From Pseudoglutamicibacter albus (GTDB taxonomy: Bacteria; Actinomycetota; Actinomycetes; Actinomycetales; Micrococcaceae), in assembly GCF_031458175.1 (NCBI RefSeq), contig NZ_JAVDXX010000001.1, positions 558,001 to 622,000 on the forward strand: a stretch of DNA of 64,000 nt. The letters run 5' to 3'. The notes under the pieces were generated by a model. That model was given only the letters and a program-made list of their open reading frames with translations, did no database searches and was not told the origin of the DNA. Below, piece by piece: positions 21,241-29,792 of the stretch (position 1 is its first letter; each line of letters starts with the position of its first letter). Made by a program: the position numbers and the translations under genes.

Positions 21241-22209
21241 ATGGCCAATAACTCCGCCGAAGATAACCTAGCCCAGAACAACCCTGCCCACAACAAGCCC
21301 GCCACGGCTGAAAACCCCACCGAGCCCAACCCGGCCGCCGCTAACCCAGCGCCGGGTTCGAAGGCTTTGCCGGCGCACATCCAGCAGGCTTTGCTTGCGG
21401 GTGCTGGTGGCGCATCGGACACCGCGGGCCAGTCCTGGGAGGGCCGGGACCTATCGGGTGAGGGCAATCCTCTGCACCAGTTTGACGGCGATGACGGCTT
21501 GCCGAATGAGGCGTTGCAGGAAGCCCTTGATGCTTTGAAAGCCGGTTATGGCCCGGAGGACGATGTGGTTGAGGCTTTGGCTGATGCGCGCGTCTTTGTC
21601 CCGATTGTGGCTCAGACTGGCCACACGGAGATCGGGGAGCATGGTCATTTGGTGGAGAAGGAAGCGGATATGGCGTTGGTCATGATCGCTGCTCCTGATG
21701 GCCGGACGGCTTTGCCTGTGTTTTCTTCGGTGGATCGCTTGACTGATTGGCATCCGGAGGCTCGTCCGGTTGCGGTGTATGCTCCGCGTGCCGCGTTGTC
21801 TGCGGTGGATGAGGGTGCGCAGTTGTTGGTTTTGGATCCTGGCGCGAATGTCACGTTCGTGGTGCGGCGCCCGGCGGTGTGGGCTTTGGCTCAGCAGCGG
21901 GTGTGGTTGCCGAGCTATCGTGATGATTCGCTTGCGGCACCGTTGCAGGAGGCGGTTTCTCATGTCGATGGTGTGGGTGCGCTGATTTTGGGTCCGGCGG
22001 ATGGGATCGCGTCGCGGGCCGGTGATGGGACTGTGATGCGTGGCGGCGGTCACGGCCCTGAGTTGGCGGTGACTGTAGTGGTGAATAACACGGTTACAGA
22101 TCAGGATGTCTCGCGTATAGTTTCTGAGGTTCGCACTGCTGTTGAGGGTACTCAAGAGGTGCAGGAGAAAGCTGATTCGTTGACCATTAGGGTCGCGCAA
22201 GGGGGATAA
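21241..22209 (+). CDS. SseB family protein
   Basis: A 322-residue protein. After an Asn/Ala/Pro-rich disordered N-terminus (1-65) it has the SseB N-terminal domain pattern: LQEALDALKAGYGPEDDVVEALADARVFVPIVA, then MALVMIAAPDGRTALPVFSSVDRLTDWHPEARPV. A second SseB-like C-terminal domain follows. Function in actinobacteria is unknown. The family name comes from enterobacterial SseB, which is not informative here. GAGAGG precedes the ATG and an MFS gene follows after 3 bases. Confidence 0.82.
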   Translation: MANNSAEDNLAQNNPAHNKPATAENPTEPNPAAANPAPGSKALPAHIQQALLAGAGGASDTAGQSWEGRDLSGEGNPLHQFDGDDGLPNEALQEALDALKAGYGPEDDVVEALADARVFVPIVAQTGHTEIGEHGHLVEKEADMALVMIAAPDGRTALPVFSSVDRLTDWHPEARPVAVYAPRAALSAVDEGAQLLVLDPGANVTFVVRRPAVWALAQQRVWLPSYRDDSLAAPLQEAVSHVDGVGALILGPADGIASRAGDGTVMRGGGHGPELAVTVVVNNTVTDQDVSRIVSEVRTAVEGTQEVQEKADSLTIRVAQGG

Positions 22210-22212
22210 CGC

Positions 22213-23535
22213 ATGACCCAGGCGGGTGTTGGGGAGCCGAGTGGTGTTTTCCAGCGTTATGCACGGGTTCTGAGGCGCCCGCATGTGCCAACTCTTTTGT
22301 TGGTTGGTGTTTTTGGTCGTTTGCCGCATTCGGCGGCCGCGATCCTGTTGACGTTGCATGTCCGTAACGGCCTGCAGATGGATTTCGCCTCGGCTGGTCT
22401 GGTCACGGCGATGCTCACGATTGGTGTAGCGATCGGTTCGCCGTGGCGTGGCCGGATCGTGGATATCAAGGGTGTTCGTCGCGCGGTTTTGCCGTCGATC
22501 GTGGTTGAGGCGGGCGCGTTCGGTGCCGCGCCTTTTGTGGGTTTCCAGGTGTTGCTGGTGCTCATGTTTGTGGCGGGCCTGTTTTCGTTGCCGGTTTTCA
22601 CGGTGGTGCGGCAGTCGATGGGGGTTGTGGTTCGCGGGCCTGATCGCACTACGGCGTTCGCTCTGGATTCGATGACCACTGAGCTGGTGTTTGTGATTGC
22701 ACCGGGCGGTATCAGTGTTCTTGCTACGGCGATTTCAACGACGGCTTCGCTGCTTTTGGTGGGCGCGCTGGTGGTGTTCGCTGGCGTGATTTTGGTGGTC
22801 ACGAACCCGCCGACGCGTTCTTCGCAGTTGCCGTCTGCCCCGCGGGAGGCGGTCGATGATTTGGCGGCTCCTTCGCACCCTAAGGATGCTTCGTCGGTTC
22901 CTGCGATCACGGGTGCGATCCCGGTGGTTCCGTTGCCGCAGCCTCAGCCTCGGAAGCGTCGTTTCATGCCGTGGCTGAGTATTTCGGCGGCTGCGATGAT
23001 GGTCATGGCGTTGGGCGCTGGTATGGCGCTTGCCGGTACTGAGGTCGCGTTGGTGGGCTTCAACGAGACCCTGGGTGGTGGCGGTGACACGCTGTGGGTC
23101 ATGTATGGCGTGTGGTGTTTCGGCTCGCTCGTGGGCGGGTTCGTGTATGGCGCGTTGTCTCGAAAGTTCGATCCGTTCGCGATCATCATTGTTTTGGGTC
23201 TCACGCTGGTTCCGGTCGCGTTCTCGTTGACGTTGGCGTTGATTTCGATCGCGCTTTTCGCGTCTGGTTTCTTTATTGCACCGTTGATGACGGCAGCCTC
23301 GGAGCGGTTGACGGAGGCTGTCCCGGAGCGTAACCGCGGCCAGGCGATGGGCTTATATGGTTCGGCGATGACTGCCGGCACGGCGGCTGGTACGCCGTTG
23401 GTGGGCGTCATGTTGGATGTGGGCGGCCCCACTGTTGCGATCTGTGCGTTGGCTGGCGTCGCGGTTGCTACCGGTGTTGTTGCGATGGTGCTGCGCCAGA
23501 TTCGTCGTCGCCGTCGCCGGATGGCTTCATCCTGA
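22213..23535 (+). CDS. Major facilitator superfamily transporter
   Basis: A 440-residue membrane protein with about 12 hydrophobic helices in two blocks. They are split by a cytoplasmic Pro/Ser-rich loop (about 198-250) ending in basic RKRRFM. WRGRIVDIKGVRRAVLPS is the loop 2-3 signature of MFS exporters. The substrate is unknown. Located 3 bases after the SseB-family gene, so co-transcribed. It ends with an Arg-rich tail (RQIRRRRRRMASS), and its stop lies in a short tandem repeat. Confidence 0.88.
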   Translation: MTQAGVGEPSGVFQRYARVLRRPHVPTLLLVGVFGRLPHSAAAILLTLHVRNGLQMDFASAGLVTAMLTIGVAIGSPWRGRIVDIKGVRRAVLPSIVVEAGAFGAAPFVGFQVLLVLMFVAGLFSLPVFTVVRQSMGVVVRGPDRTTAFALDSMTTELVFVIAPGGISVLATAISTTASLLLVGALVVFAGVILVVTNPPTRSSQLPSAPREAVDDLAAPSHPKDASSVPAITGAIPVVPLPQPQPRKRRFMPWLSISAAAMMVMALGAGMALAGTEVALVGFNETLGGGGDTLWVMYGVWCFGSLVGGFVYGALSRKFDPFAIIIVLGLTLVPVAFSLTLALISIALFASGFFIAPLMTAASERLTEAVPERNRGQAMGLYGSAMTAGTAAGTPLVGVMLDVGGPTVAICALAGVAVATGVVAMVLRQIRRRRRRMASS

Positions 23536-23574
23536 ACCAGCAACATCTAGCCAGCAACGCTGAACCGGCAACGC
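23532..23574 (+). repeat. ~14-bp tandem units across the MFS stop codon
   Basis: Three diverged units (CTGAACCAGCAACAT, CTAGCCAGCAACG, CTGAACCGGCAACGC). The first includes the TGA stop at 23533-23535. Confidence 0.65.
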
Positions 23575-23601
23575 CTCGCGGACTCAGACCTTCTTAAACA
23601 C

Positions 23602-23643
23602 CGACGTGGGGTGAGCTTCCGCTGGGAAGCTCACCCCACGTCG
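23602..23643. terminator. Bidirectional intrinsic terminator
   Basis: A perfect 19-bp stem (23602-23620 and 23625-23643) with loop GCTG, between the convergent MFS and DUF1844 genes. Confidence 0.85.
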
Positions 23644-23677
23644 TTGGCAGAGGTGTTCGCGTTGCCGCGTTTGTGTG

Positions 23678-24067
23678 TTAGCTGACGGGGCCGGTCCATT
23701 TCTCGCCGGGGCCTTGGCCTGGCTTGTCTGGGATCATGGACGCTTCGCGGAATGCGAGCTGGAGGGAGCGTAGGCCGTCACGGATCGGGGCGGCGTGCTG
23801 CGAGCCGATCTCTGGGGCACCCGCTGTCACAAGGCCTGCGAGTGCCGTGATGAGTTTGCGGGCTTCGTCGAGGTCTTTGAGATCTTCGGCGTCAGGGCCG
23901 TCGGCGAGCCCGACCTTGACGGCGGCAGCAGACATGAGGTGGACCGCGGTGGTTGTGATGACCTCGACTGCGGGAACTTCTGCGATGTCACGCAGCTGCT
24001 GTTGGGCGTCTGCATACTCGGAGTCCGAGAAGCTGTGTACGTGCTGATTCGAATTCTGATCGCTCAT
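23678..24067 (-). CDS. DUF1844 domain protein
   Basis: A 129-residue helical protein. The central part (EVITTTAVHLMSAAAVKVGL, then DLDEARKLITALAGLV) is the DUF1844 pattern. A gene of this family next to infC is a frequent actinobacterial arrangement. The function is unknown. It is divergent from infC; TAGCAT lies directly before its ATG on the minus strand and there is no clear ribosome-binding site. Confidence 0.85.
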   Translation of the reverse strand: MSDQNSNQHVHSFSDSEYADAQQQLRDIAEVPAVEVITTTAVHLMSAAAVKVGLADGPDAEDLKDLDEARKLITALAGLVTAGAPEIGSQHAAPIRDGLRSLQLAFREASMIPDKPGQGPGEKWTGPVS

Positions 24068-24451
24068 AATGCTAAGCTTGTCACAGACCGTCCTGCTTGT
24101 TGATGGTTTATGCCGTAAATGTGGCGTTCATCGCTGAAGCCAACTGCTGCAGCGATAGCGAGAATCATTGATGGCCTGAATCATTGACAGTGCGGATGCG
24201 CGCGCCAAGTAAGAATCTGCTGGGTGTGCGTGTTTGGCTTGAGAGCAGGAATTCAAAGCGGAGGTTTCCCACCCGCGATCGCCTCAGGGCGGCCGGGTCA
24301 GGTCTAGCAAGTAGCACGCTGGATGCTACGCAGTTTCGATTGCGTGGTGGGTGCGGCTTGCTGGTATCTGAGCCCCCGTGTTGAACCCGGGGGCTTTTTT
24401 CGTAGGCCTCCCGAGAACGTCGACCACACCATCGCATGAAGGAGCACTAAC
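24068..24451 (+). promoter_or_regulatory. infC leader region
   Basis: A 384-base gene-free stretch between the divergent DUF1844 gene and infC. A TTGACA hexamer (24184-24189) is the best -35 candidate. About 200 bases of potentially structured leader follow, ending in an intrinsic terminator (24371-24400) 50 bases before the infC start. A short open frame at 24184-24384 runs into the terminator, but it has no clear ribosome-binding site and is probably not translated. Confidence 0.6.
24371..24400 (+). terminator. Attenuator-like terminator in the infC leader
   Basis: Arms AGCCCCCG (24371-24378) and CGGGGGCT (24388-24395) are followed by six Ts. This is a canonical intrinsic terminator on the plus strand, placed 50 bases upstream of the infC start codon, so it must be bypassed to express the operon. 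Confidence 0.85.
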
Positions 24452-25132
24452 ATCAGCGACCCACGCATCAACGATCGAATCCGCGTCCCAGAGGTGCGGT
24501 TGGTCGGGCCTAACGGTGAACAGGTGGGGATCGTCCGTATTGAGGACGCCCTGCGCCTGGCGGTTGAAGCAGATCTCGACTTGGTTGAGGTTGCGCCGAA
24601 CGCTCGTCCACCTGTGTGCAAGCTGATGGACTTCGGCAAGTACAAGTACGAAGCTGCGGTCAAGGCTCGTGAAGCTCGCAAGAAGCAGACGAACGCGTCC
24701 CTCAAGGAGGTTCGTTTCCGTCTGAAGATTGACACTCACGACTATGAGACGAAGGTGCGTAACGCGCATCGTTTCTTGTCTTCGGGTGACAAGGTTAAGG
24801 CGATGATTCAGTTCCGCGGCCGTGAACAGCAGCGTCCTGAGTTCGGTGTGAAGTTGCTTCAGCAGTTCGCTGAGGATGTGGCCGATGTGGGTGTGATTGA
24901 GTCGCAGCCGCGCCAGGATGGTCGAAACATGGTTATGGTCGTTGGCCCGCTCAAGAGCAAGGCTGAAAGCCGTAAGGCTCAGCAGGAGAAAGCTCCTCGC
25001 CGCCAGCGCCGTCAGCAGCGTTTGGATACGTCCGCTCCACAGGACGCTTCCGGCCAGACGGTTGCGGCATCGGCTCCTGAAGCTATGCGCCGCATGGCGC
25101 AGGCCTCCAAAGACCAAGCCAAAGAGGGCTGA
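24452..25132 (+). CDS. infC: Translation initiation factor IF-3 with ATC start codon
   Basis: A 226-residue IF-3, which binds the 30S subunit and checks start codons. The frame reads [19 protein letters not shown] from an ATC at 24452, the conserved IF-3 N-terminus. AAGGAG (24439-24444) lies 7 bases upstream, which decides the start; the next usual codon (GTG 24494) would cut off 14 conserved residues. A rare ATC/ATT start is the known basis of IF-3 autoregulation. The N-domain, linker helix and C-domain are intact, followed by a 40-residue Gln/Ala-rich tail. The operon continues with rpmI and rplT. Confidence 0.95.
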   Translation: MSDPRINDRIRVPEVRLVGPNGEQVGIVRIEDALRLAVEADLDLVEVAPNARPPVCKLMDFGKYKYEAAVKAREARKKQTNASLKEVRFRLKIDTHDYETKVRNAHRFLSSGDKVKAMIQFRGREQQRPEFGVKLLQQFAEDVADVGVIESQPRQDGRNMVMVVGPLKSKAESRKAQQEKAPRRQRRQQRLDTSAPQDASGQTVAASAPEAMRRMAQASKDQAKEG

Positions 25133-25344
25133 TACCGGCGTCCACGCCAGGTAAGTCCACACATATAGATAGTTTTCCTCCTCCGTTCCACTTGAGGATG
25201 AGCATCATCTGGGGATCCCTTCCGTTGGAGAATCAACGGCGAGTGGGGGAGGAGCCCAGCGGGCGCCCGCGGCACAGTGTGTGCGGGTAGCTGCACCCGA
25301 TGACCCAGGGGTCATGCGGGAAGACGTACAAGGAGAAGGCTCTC

Positions 25345-25539
25345 ATGCCGAAGTTCAAGACCCACTCTGGGGCTAAGAAGCGTTTCAAGCTCACCGGTTC
25401 TGGCAAGATCCGCCGTCAGCGTGCAAACCGCCGCCACTACCTCGAGCACAAGTCCTCGCGTTTGACTCGTCGCCTGAAGGGCGATGTGGTTGTGGCTAAG
25501 GCTGATCAACGCACCATCCGCCGCATGCTGGGCCTCTAA
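25345..25539 (+). CDS. rpmI: 50S ribosomal protein L35
   Basis: A 64-residue basic protein ([20 protein letters not shown]) of the large subunit. The start ATG 25345 is set by the conserved N-terminus and by AAGGAG upstream; the longer frame from 25300 is rejected. A 212-base spacer from infC contains GC-rich inverted repeats and may be structured. Confidence 0.97.
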   Translation: MPKFKTHSGAKKRFKLTGSGKIRRQRANRRHYLEHKSSRLTRRLKGDVVVAKADQRTIRRMLGL

Positions 25540-25649
25540 ACCCACGCTGTCGTGTACGTGCGCTAGAGCGCACACCTATTTGAGACCTTCGAAACTTTTC
25601 TAGCCGCATCGTGAAGGTGTGGCTGGACCCCACATGTTAGGAGACACAC

Positions 25650-26030
25650 GTGGCACGTGTGAAGCGGGCAGTTAACGCCCAGAAGAAGCGTCGCGTCGTT
25701 CTGGAACGCGCATCTGGTTACCGCGGTCAGCGTTCGCGGCTCTACCGTAAGGCTAAGGAGCAGCTGCTCCACTCGTTCGTATACAACTACAACGACCGTC
25801 GTAAGCGTAAGGGTGACTTCCGTCGCCTCTGGATCCAGCGCATCAACGCTGCGGCTCGCGCTAACGGCATGACCTACAACCGTTTCATGCAGGGCCTCAA
25901 GCTCGCTGGCATCGAGGTTGACCGCCGTATGCTCGCCGAGCTGGCTGTGTCTGACGCTCACGCATTCTCGGTTCTGGTGGAGACCGCTAAGAAGGCTCTG
26001 CCAGCCGACGTGAACGCACCGCGCGCATAA
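25650..26030 (+). CDS. rplT: 50S ribosomal protein L20
   Basis: A 126-residue 23S rRNA-binding assembly protein ([26 protein letters not shown]). GTG start at 25650 follows TAGGAG. Third gene of infC-rpmI-rplT; in other bacteria L20 represses this operon, but no L20 site could be identified by eye here. Confidence 0.97.
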   Translation: MARVKRAVNAQKKRRVVLERASGYRGQRSRLYRKAKEQLLHSFVYNYNDRRKRKGDFRRLWIQRINAAARANGMTYNRFMQGLKLAGIEVDRRMLAELAVSDAHAFSVLVETAKKALPADVNAPRA

Positions 26031-26060
26031 CTGAAGCTGTGACGCCGCTATAGCCATCGT

Positions 26061-26100
26061 TGTGACACCGCGAATGTGACACTGCGAATGTGACACGGCG
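26061..26100 (+). repeat. 14-bp tandem repeat downstream of rplT
   Basis: TGTGACACCGCGAA, TGTGACACTGCGAA and a partial third unit TGTGACACGGCG run without gaps, 30 bases after the rplT stop. Each unit carries TGTGAC. Confidence 0.85.
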
Positions 26101-26110
26101 GCGTGATGCA

Positions 26111-26142
26111 GGGGGTTCCGACTCGTACGGGTCGGAACCCCC
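26111..26142 (+). terminator. Terminator of infC-rpmI-rplT
   Basis: A 12-bp perfect stem (26111-26122, 26131-26142) with 8-base loop, followed by a short T-containing tail. Confidence 0.8.
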
Positions 26143-26197
26143 AGTGCTTTAATGCGTGCGATGCGGTCGCGTTGCCACAAGATGGGAGGATGAATGT

Positions 26198-27055
26198 ATG
26201 GAGATCATGGATAATCCGCGCGCAGACCGAGTCCGGGCGGCCGCGCACCTAGGGAAGGCCGCGGGCCGGAAGAAGTCGGGGGAGTTCCTGGTTGAGGGGC
26301 CGCAGGCTGTACGGGAAGCGATTGCCCAACATCGAACCCAGCGCGGCCTTGTGCGCGAGGTATTCGTTACTGAGCAGCGGATGGAACGTGAACCTGAGCT
26401 CGCCCAGGTCGCCGACGCACGGGTCAACGTTGTGACTGAGCGCGTCCTGGCCGCGATCGCGGACACGCAGTCCCCGCAGGGCGTGGTTGCCCGTTGCCGC
26501 ATCCCGCACGTGAGCTTGAAACAAGCGCTGACGCCGAAGACGAGCCTGGTCGCGGTGCTGGGGCGGGTCCAGGACCCCGGTAATGCTGGCACCATCATCC
26601 GTGCGGCTGACGCCGCGGGTGCGGACGCGGTGGTTGCGCTGAAGGGCAGCGTGGATGTTTTCTCGCCTAAAGTGGTCCGGTCCACGGTAGGCTCGTTGTT
26701 CCATGTTCCGGTTGTCACGGGTATTGAGCTTGATGAACTGACCGAGCACCTGACCCGTTGCGGGATCGTTTTGCTAGCGGCTGACGGCGGCGGGGATCAC
26801 GATTTGACGGTGCTTGAAGACGATGCGGCCGCCCGCCAGCACGGCGTGACCGTTAGGGGCTCGATGAAGCGGCCGTCCCTGACGACGGCGACCGCGTGGC
26901 TGTTCGGTAATGAAGGCCAGGGGATCTCGGAAGCGGAACGGGCGGCGTCCTTCGCTACGGTCTCGATCCCTCTGTATGGGCAGGCGGAATCCTTGAATGT
27001 TTCGACGGCCGCGGCCTTGTGCCTCTACGCATCGGCACGTGCTCAACGCAGCTGA
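26198..27055 (+). CDS. TrmH/SpoU family RNA 2'-O-methyltransferase
   Basis: A 285-residue SPOUT methyltransferase, most likely acting on 23S rRNA ribose, as for the gene found between rplT and pheS in actinobacteria. The N-terminal substrate-binding domain has EFLVEGPQAVREAI. The catalytic domain has VLGRVQDPGNAGTIIRAADAAGADAVV (motif 1), LFGNEGQGIS (motif 2) and VSIPLYGQAESLNVSTAAAL (motif 3). ATG 26198 has GGGAGGA 7 bases upstream; the longer frame from 26156 is not used. Its stop lies in a 23-bp tandem repeat. The exact target nucleotide is unknown. Confidence 0.92.
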   Translation: MEIMDNPRADRVRAAAHLGKAAGRKKSGEFLVEGPQAVREAIAQHRTQRGLVREVFVTEQRMEREPELAQVADARVNVVTERVLAAIADTQSPQGVVARCRIPHVSLKQALTPKTSLVAVLGRVQDPGNAGTIIRAADAAGADAVVALKGSVDVFSPKVVRSTVGSLFHVPVVTGIELDELTEHLTRCGIVLLAADGGGDHDLTVLEDDAAARQHGVTVRGSMKRPSLTTATAWLFGNEGQGISEAERAASFATVSIPLYGQAESLNVSTAAALCLYASARAQRS

Positions 27056-27084
27056 AGGCTTGTGCCCAACGCAGCTGAAAGCTC
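27039..27084 (+). repeat. 23-bp tandem duplication across a stop codon
   Basis: Units 27039-27061 and 27062-27084 differ at only a few positions. The first contains the methyltransferase TGA stop (27053-27055) and the second repeats it. Confidence 0.88.
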
Positions 27085-27143
27085 GATGACAGGGTGCGGA
27101 GAATGATCGTGGTGAACATGACAAGCCGAAAAGAGGGAGTGCA

Positions 27144-27647
27144 GTGAGCGCGCAGAATGGTGCCGTAGGTAGCGCTGGCCAGGTGGTGGGGCTCGCGATT
27201 GTGGATGACCTCGTGGATGCTCGGCGTGTGCTGGCAGCGCAACGGGCATATCCGGAATCATTGCGGGGACTGTGGGAGTTCCCGGGCGGGAAGGCCCAGG
27301 AGGGGGAGGGACCGCTGGAGGCGCTTGAGCGTGAGATTTCCGAAGAGCTCGGCTACACGTTCAGGGCTGGCCAGGAGGTCGTACCGCCTGCGGGATATGC
27401 AGGCTGGCCGTTGGATAACGGGATGACGATGCGCGTCTGGACCGGGGTCCTGTTAGACGCCGATGGGGGAGTGCTGAAGCCGGCCGAGGTCACAACGGGC
27501 ACGCAACCTGAAGGGGCGGATCATCTTGAGTTGCGGTGGCTGATCCTGGATCAGAACACGGAAGAAGCGGTCGAGTGGATCCCGGCCGATAAGCCGATTG
27601 TGAGAGCGCTCGTTGAAACCACGGGCTGCATGCCGACCTTCTGCTGA
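27144..27647 (+). CDS. NUDIX hydrolase (MutT-like)
   Basis: A 167-residue protein with a complete Nudix box, GKAQEGE-x7-REISEELGY, at about 51-73. It is preceded by SLRGLWEFPGG, typical of MutT-type enzymes that clean oxidised nucleotides (8-oxo-dGTP, 5-methyl-dCTP). Starts at GTG 27144 behind GAGGGAG. Substrate is inferred only. A diverged ~20-base direct repeat follows the stop (27659-27699). Confidence 0.88.
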   Translation: MSAQNGAVGSAGQVVGLAIVDDLVDARRVLAAQRAYPESLRGLWEFPGGKAQEGEGPLEALEREISEELGYTFRAGQEVVPPAGYAGWPLDNGMTMRVWTGVLLDADGGVLKPAEVTTGTQPEGADHLELRWLILDQNTEEAVEWIPADKPIVRALVETTGCMPTFC

Positions 27648-27774
27648 TCCAGTCCTGGTGAGCCGTGTCCTCTTGAGTATGAGCCGAGCCTATTGAGCAT
27701 CTGTGCGTTGTGTGCAGGCATACGCCAGTAGGGGGATTTCCACTCGATTCGACGTCATCCTGCCGGGGGATCTG

Positions 27775-27909
27775 CTGCAATGTTCCTTCTGTGAACATGG
27801 AGGCATCAACGAGGTTATAAGCCTTCCCCTATGGCCGTTTCAGGTTGCAGACGTTGAGATATGCAGCTCTGCAACCTCCGGCCTTGGCTATCGAGTGAAG
27901 CAGGAGATC
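27775..27909 (+). promoter_or_regulatory. Conserved leader of lipoprotein paralog 1
   Basis: First of four related leaders (others at 28598, 29655 and 30727). They share a TTCTGT-AACAT core, GGCATCAACGAGG, TATAAGCC and CCTATGG. Copies 1 and 2 also have a 9-bp inverted repeat (GGTTGCAGA 27843-27851, TCTGCAACC 27868-27876). TATAAG is a plausible -10 element. Confidence 0.6.
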
Positions 27910-28599
27910 ATGAAGTTCACTAAGTCTTTGAGTGCAGTGACCGCAGTACTTTTCGCTGGCGCTTTAGCGTTGACCGGCTGCTCTGCAGGGGGTGCTGAGA
28001 AGACGCAGGAGAAGCCGACGGCTAATAAGTTCACGGATAATATTCACATCGAAGCTCCAGACGATGCGAAGAAACCCCTTGTAGCGAATGTTAGGTCCAA
28101 GGTCGAAGTCACGGATGAGACCCTCGAGAAATTGGGTAAGGAACATGGGGTAGACAACCCGGACGCTAAACGCACGCTTGAAGGTGATATGGAAGAGATG
28201 ATTAAGGCCGTCGATTTAGGCGAGGACCAGGTTCGTCTCACCGCAGAGTCCCACAACGTAGCCCGCATTGAAGTAGACCGCATCCCGATGGACAAGCTCT
28301 ACAAAATGCTGAGGACTAAGGTTTCCTATACCGATAAGGGAACATATCGGGTGGAGATTCGTCCAATGGTTCTGGAGCCCGTTGAGGAAGATAACCTGAC
28401 GACAGAGCTGAACGTGACCCTGCCGGAGCCGATCGAGAAAGCGAACGTTAGCGGGAAGGTCGACGGGAACACGGTGACATGGACGAGCGATAACTATGCT
28501 GAGGCAATGGAGGGCGTAGAAATCGTACCAGGCGAAATGTTTGATACCGACGGGAAAACCCTTACCGCTGAAACCCGTCCAACAAACACCGATAAGTAA
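27910..28599 (+). CDS. Lipoprotein, paralog 1 of 4 (LppM-like)
   Basis: A 229-residue secreted lipoprotein. The signal peptide MKFTKSLSAVTAVLFAGALALTGC ends in lipobox LTGC (Cys24), so the mature protein is lipid-anchored outside the membrane. The body (about 60-220) has VRSKVEVTDETLEKL, RVEIRPMVLEP, LPEPIEKANVSGKVDGN and TVTWTSDNY, a beta-rich pattern like the LppM/DUF3153 family. Function is unknown. It ends ETRPTNTDK, just where paralogs 3 and 4 continue into a membrane helix. The longer frame from 27703 has no support. Confidence 0.82.
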   Translation: MKFTKSLSAVTAVLFAGALALTGCSAGGAEKTQEKPTANKFTDNIHIEAPDDAKKPLVANVRSKVEVTDETLEKLGKEHGVDNPDAKRTLEGDMEEMIKAVDLGEDQVRLTAESHNVARIEVDRIPMDKLYKMLRTKVSYTDKGTYRVEIRPMVLEPVEEDNLTTELNVTLPEPIEKANVSGKVDGNTVTWTSDNYAEAMEGVEIVPGEMFDTDGKTLTAETRPTNTDK

Positions 28600-28721
28600 A
28601 CACAAACATCAAGGCATCAACGAGGCTATAAGCCTTCCCTCTAGGGCCGTTTCAGGTTGCAGACGCTGAGATATGCAGCTCTGCAACCTTCGGCCTTGGC
28701 CATCGAGTGAAGCAGGAGATC
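28598..28721 (+). promoter_or_regulatory. Conserved leader of lipoprotein paralog 2
   Basis: Nearly identical to leader 1 over about 100 bases, including the 9-bp inverted repeat; the duplication clearly included the upstream region. Confidence 0.6.
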
Positions 28722-29414
28722 ATGAAGTTCACTAAGTCTTTGAGTGCAGTGACCGCAGTACTTTTCGCTGGTTCTTTAGCGTTGACCGGCTGCTCTACGG
28801 AGGGGGCTGAGAAGACGCAGGAGAAGCCGACCGTTGATAAGAACATATATAACGTTGAAGTGGAAGCTCCAGACGGTGCGAAGAAGCCCCTTGTGGCGAA
28901 TGTTAGGTCCAAGGTCGAGGTCACGGACGAGACCATCGAGAAAGAAGCCAAAAAACATCCGAAGGATGACATCAAGGATGCTAAAGGCACACTTAAGAAA
29001 CAGATAAAAGCCCTGCCTCAGGTCATCGGTGTGAGTGAGGACCAGGTCCGGCTCACTTCAGAGTCCCACAACGTGGCCTACGTTGAAGTGGACCGGGTCC
29101 CGATGGACAAACTCTACAAAATGTTGAGGATCAAGGCTTCCCATACCGATAAGGGAACATACCGGGTGGAGATTCGTCCGATGCTTCTGGAACCCGTGGC
29201 GGAAGGAAACGTTAGGGATGAGGTGAACGTGACCCTGCCGGAGCCGATCGAGAAAGCGAACATTAGCGGGAAGGTTGACGGGAACACGGTGACGTGGACG
29301 AGCGATAACTATGCCGAGGCAATGGAGGGTATAGAAATCGTACCAGGCGAAATGTTCGATACCGACGGGAAATCCCTCATCGCTGAAACCCGTCCAACAA
29401 ACACGGATAAGTAG
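28722..29414 (+). CDS. Lipoprotein, paralog 2 of 4 (LppM-like)
   Basis: A 230-residue lipoprotein almost identical to paralog 1 at the signal peptide (MKFTKSLSAVTAVLFAGSLALTGC) and at the C-terminus. The central part (about 70-110) has diverged, with a Lys-rich insert EKEAKKHPKDDIKDAKGTLKKQ. Same LppM-like body and same truncated end ETRPTNTDK. A strong terminator follows (29441-29469). Confidence 0.82.
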   Translation: MKFTKSLSAVTAVLFAGSLALTGCSTEGAEKTQEKPTVDKNIYNVEVEAPDGAKKPLVANVRSKVEVTDETIEKEAKKHPKDDIKDAKGTLKKQIKALPQVIGVSEDQVRLTSESHNVAYVEVDRVPMDKLYKMLRIKASHTDKGTYRVEIRPMLLEPVAEGNVRDEVNVTLPEPIEKANISGKVDGNTVTWTSDNYAEAMEGIEIVPGEMFDTDGKSLIAETRPTNTDK

Positions 29415-29440
29415 ACACCGGCCTGACTTTCGCTGGGTGT

Positions 29441-29469
29441 GGGGTGAGTGCGTTGTGCGCACTCACCCC
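29441..29469 (+). terminator. Terminator after lipoprotein paralog 2
   Basis: A perfect 12-bp stem (29441-29452, 29458-29469) with loop TTGTG, followed by TTGG. Confidence 0.8.
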
Positions 29470-29537
29470 TTGGCGTTGCAGTGGCGGTGCATCCGCGGCA
29501 ACCGCAACGCCAGAGCTTCCCATGCTCACACCATCAT

Positions 29538-29553
29538 TAGAACATATATTCGA
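29538..29553. promoter_or_regulatory. LexA-box-like palindrome
   Basis: TAGAACATATATTCGA matches the actinobacterial SOS consensus TCGAACATATGTTCGA at 14 of 16 positions. It lies 240 bases before lipoprotein paralog 3. Confidence 0.5.
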
Positions 29554-29792
29554 ATCACTGTCACGCTGAGAATTACTGTCACTTTGAACGAAACGCTGTC
29601 ACCGCAAAGAAAGGTGCGGGCACCTTCACAGTCGGGGTCATCCTTACGGTGGACCTACTGCTCTGTGCTTTCTGCAAACATGAAGGCATCAACGAGGCTA
29701 TAAGCCGTCCCCCCTATGGCCTTTCGGGCATGGATGCTGAGGTGTTCAGCTCTGTAGCGTTCCGCCCCCGCCGTCAAACGAAGTAGGAGATC

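Larger units (their letters stand above)
29415..29792 (+). promoter_or_regulatory. Intergenic region before lipoprotein paralog 3
   Basis: A 378-base gene-free stretch. It holds a terminator (29441-29469), a LexA-box-like palindrome (29538-29553), three direct repeats CTGTCAC (29558, 29576, 29596) and the third copy of the lipoprotein leader (about 29655-29792). Confidence 0.6.

Noticed and set aside
24494-25132. infC starting at GTG 24494
   Set aside because: It removes the conserved [13 protein letters not shown] segment and has no ribosome-binding site; ATC 24452 has a good one.
27703-27909. N-terminal extension of lipoprotein paralog 1
   Set aside because: This DNA is the duplicated leader; the signal peptide begins at 27910 as in the other paralogs.
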